Of a stretch of DNA of 21,232 bases, positions 3,877-10,954 are shown one piece after another. The notes beneath the pieces were generated by a model. The model did not search any database, was not told the DNA's origin, and saw only the letters and a list, made by a program, of their open reading frames with translations. Each line of letters begins with the position of its first letter. Position 1 is the first letter of the stretch. The translations under genes were made by a program, and so were the position numbers. Origin of the DNA: CAZSAL01 sp964604825 (lineage in GTDB: Bacteria; Elusimicrobiota; Elusimicrobia; 2-01-FULL-59-12); the NCBI GenBank assembly GCA_964604825.1, contig CAZSAL010000045.1, positions 1 to 21,232 on the forward strand. The letters run 5' to 3'.

Positions 3877-6818
3877 TGGAATCTTCTGATTCGATAGAGG
3901 GTATAACATCACAAACTCCTTCCCCCCTGGCGGGGGAAGGGATGAATGGGGGGAATGGGAAGATGGCGCCGCCACCTCCCACCTTACTCCTCCCCCACAA
4001 GGGGGGAGGAGAAACAGGGATGACCCCGCTCATGCAGCAGTACCATGAGCTTAAGGCGCGCCATCCCAATGAACTGCTGTTTTTCCGCCTGGGTGATTTT
4101 TTCGAGCTTTTCGACGAAGACGCCCGGCGCGCTGCGCCGATTCTGGAGGTAGCGCTCACGCACAGGCAGAAAGTTCCCATGTGCGGCGTTCCGGCGCACG
4201 CGCTGGATCCTTACATCGCCAAACTGCTCAGGGCCGGCCTGCGCGCGGTCATAGCCGATCAGCTGGAAGATCCTTCCGCCGCAAAAGGGCTGGTAAAGCG
4301 CGGCATCGTCCGCGTGGTTACGCCGGGCACTCTTCAGGAAGACGCTCTTCTTGAATCCAGAAAATCAAATTATCTGGCCGCTATCTCCTGGACTGCGGAA
4401 CTTACCGGGCTGGCGTTTGTGGAATGTTCCACTGGAGAATTTCTTGCCACAGAATTTGCCGGTAACGCCGAAGCCAGACTTTTTGACGAGCTGGCGCGGC
4501 TGGCGCCCTCGGAAATAGTGGTGTCACAGACCATTGACGGCGGTTTCCGGCAGAAGCTGGAAAAGCGCGGATACACGCTCGCGGAACTGCCCGGCGTTGA
4601 TTTCTCCGTAACCTTTGCGGAAGAACGCCTGAAGCGGTTTTTCGGCGCGGCCTCGCTGCGCGGCTATGGGCTGGAGGCCCGCACCGGAGCGTTAATCGCC
4701 GCAGGCGCGGCGTTGCGCTATCTTGAAAACACGCAATGCGGCAGGTCATTCACTCTGCGGACGCTGCGCACCTACGCCCTCGACGATTTTCTTCAAATGG
4801 ACGCAAACACCCTGGACCATCTGGAACTTGTCGGCGACTCCGGGAAAAGCAGGGCCGTAACGCTGTTAAAAGTACTGGATAAAACCTTTACTCCCATGGG
4901 CGCGCGTCTTCTGCGGCGCTGGCTGATCAGCCCGCTGAAGAAAGTCACAGCCATTCAGGAACGGCAGCGGAAAGTGGAATTTTTCTTTGAAGAAAAGGAA
5001 TCCCGGAGACATTTGCGCGCAATGCTGCATGGAACAGCGGATATTGAACGCATCCTGGCGCGCTTGACCGCGCGCACCGCTTCGCCGAGAGATCTGGCGG
5101 CTCTCGGGCAGGCCCTGCGGCGCTGCCAAAAAATCAAATCGCAACTGGGCCTGGCATATCAGCAGTCTACGCGGCTTGGGGGGAAGCTTCCGGATTTTAT
5201 CGAGACGATGCTGCTGCATTTTCCCGAAGACAACGGCCTGGCGGCCCTGCTGGAAAAAGCCATTGTTGAGGCTCCGCCGGCAACGGGCAGGGACGGCGGA
5301 GTGATCCAGCCGGGATACAACGCCGAACTTGACGAGGTGCGCTCCTGGATTTCCGAAGGGAAAACCCGTCTCATGGATCTGGAACGCCGGGAAAAAGAGC
5401 AGACCGGCATCACCACGCTGAAAGTCGGCTACAACAACATCTTCGGTTATTACCTTGAAGTTACGAAATCCCATATTGGGCGCGTGCCGGCGCATTATAT
5501 CCGCAAGCAGACCATGGTAAATGCCGAACGCTACATCACCCCCGAACTGAAAGAGTTTGAGACAAAAATCCTAGGAGCAGAGGAACGCGCGCTGCGCCTT
5601 GAAACCGCTCTTATCGAAGATTTACGCGGCAGGATCCTGCAACGCAGCGCCCTGCTTCAGCAGATTTCAGAATCCCTGGCTGAGATTGACGTATTTCTTA
5701 CCCTGGCCGATATCGCGGACCTGCGCCGCTGGAGCAAACCGCTGGTGGATGATTCCGATGCGCTTTACGTCCGCGAAGGACGGCACCCGGTGCTGGAGGA
5801 AGTCCTGTCATCGGGCACTTTCGTACCGAATGACATTGATTTGAACGGACGGGACAAGCAGATACTGATCCTGACCGGGCCGAACATGTCCGGAAAATCC
5901 ACATACCTGCGGCAGACGGCCCTGATCGCAGTACTCGCGCAGATGGGTTCCTATGTCCCGGCTGCGGAAGCGCGTGTGGGCGTCATCGACAGGCTTTTCA
6001 CCCGCATCGGCGCGTCAGACCGGCTGTCCGAAGGCGAATCTACATTCATGGTTGAAATGGTTGAGACTGCGCGCATCCTGAACCACGCGACCCCGCGGAG
6101 CCTGGTCATTCTGGACGAAGTGGGCCGCGGCACATCGACCTATGACGGGATGTCCATAGCCTGGGCGTGCCTGGAATATTTGAACAACAGCAACGAGCAA
6201 CGAGCAATGAGCAATGAGCCAACTGCAAAATCCGGTTTGGCCAACTCATCGCTCATTGCTCAGAACTCATTGCTGAGAGGACCGAAGGTCCTCTTTGCCA
6301 CGCACTTCTTCGAGCTGACGCAGCTGGCTCAGGAGCAGTCGGGCATCCGCAACGCCCACGTTACAGTGCGTGAATGGGGCGATGACGTAGTGTTCCTGCA
6401 TAAAGTAGAATACGGACCAGCTGATCGGGCGTACGGCATACATGTAGCCCGGCTGGCCGGCGTCCCCGGCCCCGTTCTTCAAAGGGCGCAGACGCTGCTC
6501 CGGCATCTGGAACAGACTTCCGTTCCAACGGAGAATTTGACATCAAGACAGCCGCTTCTTTTCAGCAGAACCCCTTCCCCCTTGGCGGGGGAAGGTAAGG
6601 ATGGGGGGGTTCATAAAAGCCTTAACCCCCCACCTACATCCTCCCCCTCAAGGGGGGAGGAAATATATCTAGAACTGAAAAAGGAGCTCGCGAATCTGGA
6701 TCTTGATTCTTTTACGCCGCTCAAGGCGATGGTCAAGCTCCAGGAACTTAAAGACCGGCTTCGGAACGACGGCGCAAACCCGCCGGACGCTGATGCGGAA
6801 CGCGCACCCAAGAGGTAA
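3876..6818 (+). CDS. mutS: DNA mismatch repair protein MutS carrying three in-frame repeat insertions
   Basis: MutS recognises mismatches and small loops and, with MutL, starts strand-specific repair. The mismatch-binding F-x-E motif is present (DFFELF, Phe75-Glu77), as are the lever/clamp region, Walker A GPNMSGKST (about 668-676), the following ESTFMVEM segment, Walker B VILDEVGRGTS (Asp747-Glu748) and the ATHFFELTQL segment. The C-terminal tetramerisation-type helix region is DLDSFTPLKAMVKLQELKDRL. The protein is about 980 residues against the usual 850-890. The surplus is explained by repeat-encoded blocks at about 15-46, 772-804 and 900-929. I prefer ATG 3876, which overlaps the preceding stop (TGATG). 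An internal ATG 4020 (MTPLMQQY), just after the first element, has GGGAGGAG upstream contributed by that element and would give a standard-length N-terminus. No catalytic motif is lost. Confidence 0.97.
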   Translation: MESSDSIEGITSQTPSPLAGEGMNGGNGKMAPPPPTLLLPHKGGGETGMTPLMQQYHELKARHPNELLFFRLGDFFELFDEDARRAAPILEVALTHRQKVPMCGVPAHALDPYIAKLLRAGLRAVIADQLEDPSAAKGLVKRGIVRVVTPGTLQEDALLESRKSNYLAAISWTAELTGLAFVECSTGEFLATEFAGNAEARLFDELARLAPSEIVVSQTIDGGFRQKLEKRGYTLAELPGVDFSVTFAEERLKRFFGAASLRGYGLEARTGALIAAGAALRYLENTQCGRSFTLRTLRTYALDDFLQMDANTLDHLELVGDSGKSRAVTLLKVLDKTFTPMGARLLRRWLISPLKKVTAIQERQRKVEFFFEEKESRRHLRAMLHGTADIERILARLTARTASPRDLAALGQALRRCQKIKSQLGLAYQQSTRLGGKLPDFIETMLLHFPEDNGLAALLEKAIVEAPPATGRDGGVIQPGYNAELDEVRSWISEGKTRLMDLERREKEQTGITTLKVGYNNIFGYYLEVTKSHIGRVPAHYIRKQTMVNAERYITPELKEFETKILGAEERALRLETALIEDLRGRILQRSALLQQISESLAEIDVFLTLADIADLRRWSKPLVDDSDALYVREGRHPVLEEVLSSGTFVPNDIDLNGRDKQILILTGPNMSGKSTYLRQTALIAVLAQMGSYVPAAEARVGVIDRLFTRIGASDRLSEGESTFMVEMVETARILNHATPRSLVILDEVGRGTSTYDGMSIAWACLEYLNNSNEQRAMSNEPTAKSGLANSSLIAQNSLLRGPKVLFATHFFELTQLAQEQSGIRNAHVTVREWGDDVVFLHKVEYGPADRAYGIHVARLAGVPGPVLQRAQTLLRHLEQTSVPTENLTSRQPLLFSRTPSPLAGEGKDGGVHKSLNPPPTSSPSRGEEIYLELKKELANLDLDSFTPLKAMVKLQELKDRLRNDGANPPDADAERAPKR
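3918..4011. repeat. Two-hairpin palindromic element, copy A (mutS N-terminus)
   Basis: Hairpin 1 is CCTTCCCCC/GGGGGAAGG (3918-3940) and hairpin 2 is CTCCTCCCCC/GGGGGGAGGAG (3987-4011), separated by about 46 nt. Hairpin 2 resembles the reverse complement of hairpin 1, so the whole element is an imperfect large palindrome. It reads in frame as TPSPLAGEGMNGG, then PPPPTLLLPHKGGGE, between normal-looking MutS residues. Confidence 0.85.
6187..6288. repeat. GAGCAATGAG-type inverted repeat inside mutS
   Basis: GAGCAATGAGCAATGAG (6202-6218) and CTCATCGCTCATTGCTC (6245-6261) are inverted copies with one mismatch, flanked by further units CAACGAGCAACGAGC on the left and AACTCATTGCTGAGAGG on the right. 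It reads in frame as NNSNEQRAMSNEPTAKSGL and on, between ACLEYL and KVLFATHFFE, a surface loop of the ATPase domain. This is a different family from the SPLAGEG element. Confidence 0.8.
6573..6660. repeat. Two-hairpin palindromic element, copy B (mutS C-terminus)
   Basis: Hairpin 1 CCTTCCCCC/GGGGGAAGG (6573-6595) and hairpin 2 CCTCCCCC/GGGGGGAGG (6640-6660) enclose a further inverted pair, GGGGGGTT/AACCCCCC. It reads in frame as TPSPLAGEGKDGG, then NPPPTSSPSRGEE, in the linker before the C-terminal helical domain of MutS. Confidence 0.85.
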
Positions 6819-6823
6819 ATATC

Positions 6824-7285
6824 ATGACCACTCCCATTGAAGAACGCCGCAAACATCCCCGCCTGCCGCTGCATCTGAGTATCGCTAAGCTGGTTGACTT
6901 CAAGAGCGAAGGAATGAACCTTCCGGCTCCCGCGATTCTCTGCGATCTGTCCGCCGGCGGGTTGTCCATGATCACATTCGCCCTGCCTCAAATCGCGAAG
7001 AACGTGACCTTCCGTCTGGAAATTCCCGGCATCGTCAACGCACAGGTGCAGGGAAAAATCATACGCGCGCACAAGAAAGGGGAAACTTACCACGTTGCCG
7101 TTAAGTTTTCCGAATTCCAGACACAGTGGGCTCACCTTGTGCAGAAACTGGTAAAGGCCTACAAGGAGTGCGAGGAACGACTGAATCAGGGCGACCGCCG
7201 TTTCTGCTTTAAAGATTGCGCCTTTTTCTCGCTCTGCCAGAAGGATGAGAAAGCGCGCGTATTTCCGAACGCCGTAGCCGTCTGA
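6824..7285 (+). CDS. PilZ-domain protein with a cysteine-containing tail
   Basis: The 153-residue protein has both c-di-GMP-binding motifs of PilZ domains: RRKHPR (residues 8-13, the RxxxR element) and D41-L-S-A-G-G46 (D/NxSxxG). Beta-strand-like segments follow, to about residue 105 (VQGKIIRAHKKGETYHVAVKF). The C-terminal helix ends in RRFCFKDCAFFSLCQK, with three cysteines in a short span that could bind metal; this is seen but its role is unknown. It starts 5 nt after the mutS stop and ends 5 nt before the mutL start, so it sits inside the mismatch repair operon. A GGDEF gene lies just beyond mutL. The effector partner cannot be told from the sequence. Confidence 0.85.
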   Translation: MTTPIEERRKHPRLPLHLSIAKLVDFKSEGMNLPAPAILCDLSAGGLSMITFALPQIAKNVTFRLEIPGIVNAQVQGKIIRAHKKGETYHVAVKFSEFQTQWAHLVQKLVKAYKECEERLNQGDRRFCFKDCAFFSLCQKDEKARVFPNAVAV

Positions 7286-7290
7286 ATGAA

Positions 7291-9090
7291 GTGAAGGTAC
7301 ACAAGCTTCCTGAATCCCTCATCCGCCTGATCGCCGCCGGCGAAGTCATAGAGCGTCCCGCCAGCGTAGTTAAAGAACTTGTAGAAAACAGCCTCGATGC
7401 CGGAGCCACCCAGATTACCATCGAAATCTGGGGCGCCGGACGCACAAACATCCGCGTCACGGATAACGGCGAAGGCATGACGCGGGAAGACGCCGAACTG
7501 GCTCTGGATCGCCATGCCACCTCCAAACTGAGCAATCTGGACGACCTGCATAAGATCATGACCTTCGGCTTTCGCGGCGAAGCGCTGCCTTCAATCGCCG
7601 CCGTGTCGCGCCTGGAACTCACCACGTGTACGGTCGAAGAACCCGACGGATTTAAGATCAAGCTGGAGGGAGGGAAGGTGCTGGCTTCCACCATGATCGG
7701 CGCGCCAAAGGGTACGACCATCAATGTCGCCGATCTTTTTTTCAACACTCCGGCGCGGTCGAAATTTCTTAAACGTGATTCGACCGAACGTTCGCATATC
7801 CTGCGTACGCTTCAGGAACTGGCTCTTGCCCACCCGCAGACGGGCTTTGACGTTACGCTTGAAGGAAAATCCACAATGAATTTGCCTCAGGGATCGGATA
7901 TCCGGCTGCGTCTGATCGACCTGTGGGGAAGCGAGACTGTTTCCTCGCTCTTGTGGTTCGAATTTGACGAAGGGGCCGTTTCTGGGCGGGGATTCATAAA
8001 CAAAGTTCCAGCGCATTCCGCGTCAAGGAATACCCAGTATCTTTTCGTCAATGGCAGGCCTGTGCAGCAGCGCGCTCTTCAGCATGCGATTTACGAGGCT
8101 TACCACGAATGGCTGCCCATCGGCCGGCACCCGGTGTTCGCGCTTTTTATTGAAGTCGATCCGGCGATCGTTGACGTGAACGTTCATCCCACAAAGCGCG
8201 AGGTCCGTTTCTCAAAAGAACGCATGCTTTACGACCTGCTCTACGCTCGAATACGGAAAATGTTTGAGGTTCACCATACCACTCCCCTCGCCCCATCAGG
8301 GGATAGGGCAAGACCGACGGTCCCGTACGGGACCGGAGAGCCGCGGGTGAAGGGGGATGTTTATGCCGCGGCAGATCTTTTTCAACAACCTTCGAAAGAA
8401 ACCGTGATAGCTGAACCCCTCACCCCCGCCCTCTCACCGCTTACGCCACAGAGTTCCAGTGAATCCGTCAACGACCCAGTGGCGGAAGCGGGGAGAGGGA
8501 GTATTACTGATGCGGCTCCAATACGTATCCTCGGCCAGTTCAATGAGGTCTACGTGCTTGCAGAGCAGGGAAATGAATTGCTTATTATCGACCAGCACGC
8601 CGCAGGCGAGCGGGTAATGTACGAAAAACTTCTTAAACGTGCCCTCAAACCCAAAACAGCAAGCCAGCCGCTTTTAACGCCGTACATCTGGGAACTCGCC
8701 AATGATCAGGCGGTGCTCATCGAAGATCTTCTGCCTGATCTCAGAAAACTGGGGTTTGAGATCGAATCCTTCGGCGGGAAGAGTTTTGCCCTAAAAGCCC
8801 TGCCCGCAGATTTCCCGGAAATGCGCCAGGTGAAGCGCTTCCTTGACGGCTTTCTCGATTCCATTCAGACCGAAAGCTCTCATGCCGAAGAAACTGCCCG
8901 CCACGCCGCCGTTGCCCGCGCCGCCTGCCGCGCGGCGGTAAAAGCAAACGACTATCTTGCGCTGGAAGAAATGTCGCAGCTGCTGAAAGAGCTTGCCGCG
9001 TGCGAACGCCCCATGACCTGCCCTCATGGCCGGCCAACGCACATCCGCCTGCCGCTTGCCGAACTGCACAGAAAGTTCCGCAGGACCTGA
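7291..9090 (+). CDS. mutL: DNA mismatch repair protein MutL (endonuclease type) with two linker repeat insertions
   Basis: MutL couples MutS mismatch recognition to strand cleavage. The N-terminal GHKL ATPase shows Glu29 and Asn33 (KELVENSLDAG), DNGEGM, FGFRGEALPSIAAVS and KGTTINVADLFFNTPAR. The C-terminal domain has DQHAAGERVMYE (from residue 434), matching the DQHA-x2-E-x4-E endonuclease motif. An ACRAAVK segment and a CPHGRPTHI end, also seen in nicking MutL proteins, support a MutH-independent system. The GTG start at 7291 gives the usual MKVHKLPESLIRLIAAGEVI beginning; there is no Shine-Dalgarno, and translation is probably coupled to the PilZ stop 5 nt upstream. The flexible linker (about 332-403) contains two different palindromic elements in frame, a region expected to tolerate them. 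Confidence 0.97.
   Translation: MKVHKLPESLIRLIAAGEVIERPASVVKELVENSLDAGATQITIEIWGAGRTNIRVTDNGEGMTREDAELALDRHATSKLSNLDDLHKIMTFGFRGEALPSIAAVSRLELTTCTVEEPDGFKIKLEGGKVLASTMIGAPKGTTINVADLFFNTPARSKFLKRDSTERSHILRTLQELALAHPQTGFDVTLEGKSTMNLPQGSDIRLRLIDLWGSETVSSLLWFEFDEGAVSGRGFINKVPAHSASRNTQYLFVNGRPVQQRALQHAIYEAYHEWLPIGRHPVFALFIEVDPAIVDVNVHPTKREVRFSKERMLYDLLYARIRKMFEVHHTTPLAPSGDRARPTVPYGTGEPRVKGDVYAAADLFQQPSKETVIAEPLTPALSPLTPQSSSESVNDPVAEAGRGSITDAAPIRILGQFNEVYVLAEQGNELLIIDQHAAGERVMYEKLLKRALKPKTASQPLLTPYIWELANDQAVLIEDLLPDLRKLGFEIESFGGKSFALKALPADFPEMRQVKRFLDGFLDSIQTESSHAEETARHAAVARAACRAAVKANDYLALEEMSQLLKELAACERPMTCPHGRPTHIRLPLAELHRKFRRT
8284..8356. repeat. Palindromic element in the mutL linker, first
   Basis: The perfect 18-bp palindrome CGGTCCCGTACGGGACCG lies at 8317-8334, inside outer arms CCCCTCGCCC on the left and GGGTGAAGGGG on the right. 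It reads in frame as PLAPSGDRARPTVPYGTGEP. Confidence 0.7.
8429..8499. repeat. Palindromic element in the mutL linker, second
   Basis: The 20-nt arms are CCCTCTCACCGCTTACGCCA (8429-8448) and TGGCGGAAGCGGGGAGAGGG (8480-8499). They pair with three mismatches, around a 31-nt loop. It reads in frame as SPLTPQSSSESV and on to GRGS. The arm sequence differs from the first mutL element. Confidence 0.8.
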
Positions 9091-9115
9091 TAAAATATTT
9101 GGACAAAACCTTCTT

Positions 9116-9934
9116 TCACGGGGCTTCTCTGTGATGGCGGGGAGTCTGAGCCGTGTCAGCCTGCCAGGCAATAACAAGGTTCTTACCTGCAGCCTTGGCC
9201 TTATATAAAGCTTCATCAGCCGCACGTATCAGATGTTCTCTATCCGGAACAACGACTTCCGGATAAGAAGCAATCCCAATGCTGACCGTGACCGGGATCC
9301 TGCGGCCCTGGCACATAAAAAGCGCGTCTGCTATTTTCCTGCGGATACGTTCAGCGAAAACTTGAGCGGCCCGGAAAGACAGCCTTGGCATAATCACAAG
9401 AAATTCCTCTCCGCCGTAACGACCTGCGATATCGGCGCGGCGGGCCTCCTGAACTATCAGCCCGGCGATCTGTTCCAGCACCAGATCGCCGAACGGATGC
9501 CCGCAGGTATCGTTCAGGGTTTTGAAATCATCAATATCAAGCATCAGGACGGTCAGAGGCGTACGGTAGCGCTCTGCCTGACGCAATTCGTGAATCAGAT
9601 GTTCGCGCAGATAACGGCGATTATAGATCCCGGTCAGGCCGTCGGTAATAGCCAGACGGGTAAGATTCTCCATCGTGGCCTTTGCCACATCCCGTTCGCT
9701 GCGCAAACGGTCTGCCTGGCTACCCAATAAAAAACCGAAGACCGTAAACAAGAGAACGGATTCGGCGGTCAAAAACCAGTAAAAGAAATTGAAATGCAAC
9801 CATTCCCGTGGAATCAAATTTAAAGCGAGATGCCAGCCTATATGCGATCTTAATAGGTGACCTGCAAGGGCGCCTGCAAGCATAAGGCCGCCTGTGAACA
9901 AGCCAAGCAAAGCATAAGAGGTTTGGCGCCGCAT
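9116..9934 (-). CDS. Membrane-bound diguanylate cyclase (GGDEF)
   Basis: The 272-residue protein has two predicted membrane segments (about residues 8-28 and 47-71), a short coiled linker (about 72-92), then a GGDEF domain beginning DGLTGIYNRRYL. The active-site motif is GGEEF (174-178) and the product-inhibition I-site is R165-x-x-D168, five residues upstream. It therefore likely makes c-di-GMP from two GTP and is feedback-regulated. The N-terminal region contains no recognised sensor domain. It is convergent with mutL, with stop codons about 26 nt apart. The PilZ protein of the mutS-mutL operon is a possible target. The start at 9934 has no Shine-Dalgarno and lies six bases after a TAGAAT on the minus strand. 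Confidence 0.93.
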   Translation of the reverse strand: MRRQTSYALLGLFTGGLMLAGALAGHLLRSHIGWHLALNLIPREWLHFNFFYWFLTAESVLLFTVFGFLLGSQADRLRSERDVAKATMENLTRLAITDGLTGIYNRRYLREHLIHELRQAERYRTPLTVLMLDIDDFKTLNDTCGHPFGDLVLEQIAGLIVQEARRADIAGRYGGEEFLVIMPRLSFRAAQVFAERIRRKIADALFMCQGRRIPVTVSIGIASYPEVVVPDREHLIRAADEALYKAKAAGKNLVIAWQADTAQTPRHHREAP

Positions 9935-9940
9935 ACTTTT

Positions 9941-9946
9941 ATTCTA
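9941..9946 (-). promoter_or_regulatory. -10 element of the diguanylate cyclase gene (leaderless arrangement)
   Basis: TAGAAT on the minus strand is separated by six bases from the ATG at 9934. The predicted transcription start coincides with the start codon. The -35 region is weak. Confidence 0.4.
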
Positions 9947-10034
9947 ATTATCTATTAGGAAATGAAAGCGCGATTTCTCAATGAAGCGGCCCGGGAACCC
10001 GGCACCTTATCTGACTAACCCTGGCTGCGGCCAC

Positions 10035-10063
10035 TTGTGGCCTGCCGCTTTGGACGGTACAAT
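10035..10063 (+). promoter_or_regulatory. Putative promoter of the GDT1-like gene and downstream operon
   Basis: TTGTGG (10035-10040), 17 nt, TACAAT (10058-10063). The expected start falls on the A of ATG 10070, again with no Shine-Dalgarno, so this transcript is a candidate leaderless mRNA. It may drive the long acyP-miaA-hflX-pgsA-plsY-gpsA run. Confidence 0.5.
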
Positions 10064-10069
10064 GCCTTC

Positions 10070-10660
10070 ATGGAGTGGCCCTTATTCTTTTCTACATTCG
10101 CGTTGATTTCTCTCGCGGAACTTCCGGACAAAACAATATTCGCCACAGTTCTTCTCGCCTCGCGCGAAAACCCCCGGGCGGTTTTTCTGGGCGTCGCCGG
10201 CGCATTTGCTATTCAAAGCCTTGTCGCCGTTCTCTTTGGTTCGGTTTTGGCGATTTTCCCGGAGAAATTTGTTCGGGTGGCTGCGGGACTGCTATTTCTG
10301 GTATTCGCCCTGATGATATGGCGCGAACAGGGGGAAAAAGAAGCGGAAAAAAACGAAAACACAGTAGAGAAATCAAAATCTTTCTGGAGGGTGGCAGGTT
10401 CCGCCTTCCTCGTTATTTTTATCGCGGAATGGGGAGACCTTACGCAGCTTGCCACAGCCACACTTGCAGCCGGTCATCACGCACCAGTAACGATTTATCT
10501 TTCCGCCACGCTTGCCCTTTGGTCGGTGACCGCGGCGGCTGTATTCCTGGGCAATAAGGCGAAACGACTGATTCATCCCCCGGCGCTTCAAAAAATTGGA
10601 GCCGTTGTATTCGCCGCAGCCGGCATTATTTTTCTGATACGCGCTTTTTATTATCATTAA
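10070..10660 (+). CDS. UPF0016/TMEM165-GDT1 family divalent cation transporter
   Basis: The 196-residue integral membrane protein is built of two homologous halves of three membrane segments each, joined by a charged cytoplasmic loop (about residues 85-105, EQGEKEAEKNENTVEKSK). Each half holds the family signature E-x-G-D-[KR]-[TS] in modified form: E17-L-P-D-K-T in the first and E120-W-G-D-L-T-Q in the second. The family exports Mn2+ or Ca2+, and the two acidic motifs form the ion path. The Gly-to-Pro change in the first motif is visible and may be a subfamily trait. I use ATG 10070 rather than upstream codons because MEWPLFFSTFALISLAELPDKT gives the usual N-terminus and a promoter ends just before it. 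AcyP follows after 3 nt. Confidence 0.87.
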   Translation: MEWPLFFSTFALISLAELPDKTIFATVLLASRENPRAVFLGVAGAFAIQSLVAVLFGSVLAIFPEKFVRVAAGLLFLVFALMIWREQGEKEAEKNENTVEKSKSFWRVAGSAFLVIFIAEWGDLTQLATATLAAGHHAPVTIYLSATLALWSVTAAAVFLGNKAKRLIHPPALQKIGAVVFAAAGIIFLIRAFYYH

Positions 10661-10663
10661 ATT

Positions 10664-10954
10664 ATGAGCGCCGATAAGACTGAATTGTCCGCAGTTCGTG
10701 CCCACGTTTCCGGCCGCGTTCAGGGAGTGTATTTCCGCTATTTCGTTCTGGAGAAGGCTCAGACACTGGGGCTGACCGGCTGGGTGCGAAATCTTCCGGA
10801 CGGCGCGGTCGAAGTCGAGGCCGAAGGCCAGAAATTCGACCTGGAACAACTGCTGGAGGCTCTCAGGGAAGGGCCGTCCCTGGCCCATGTCGAAAAAATC
10901 GCCGTTGACTGGCGGCCGCCAACCCAGCGCTATTCCGTTTTTTCGATCAGGTAA
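10664..10954 (+). CDS. acyP: Acylphosphatase
   Basis: The 96-residue protein has the complete acylphosphatase signature: GRVQGVYFRYFV with catalytic Arg25, and GWVRNLPDGAVEVEAEG with Asn43. It hydrolyses carboxyl-phosphate bonds of acyl phosphates such as acetyl phosphate or 1,3-bisphosphoglycerate. Size and motif spacing are typical. It follows the GDT1-like gene by 3 nt, and its TAA stop shares a base with the miaA ATG (TAATG), so the genes are translationally coupled. Confidence 0.95.
   Translation: MSADKTELSAVRAHVSGRVQGVYFRYFVLEKAQTLGLTGWVRNLPDGAVEVEAEGQKFDLEQLLEALREGPSLAHVEKIAVDWRPPTQRYSVFSIR

Noticed and set aside
9090..9116. Bidirectional terminator between mutL and the diguanylate cyclase gene
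   Set aside because: TCACGGGGCTTCTCTGTGA gives only a weak stem without a flanking T-tract on either strand.
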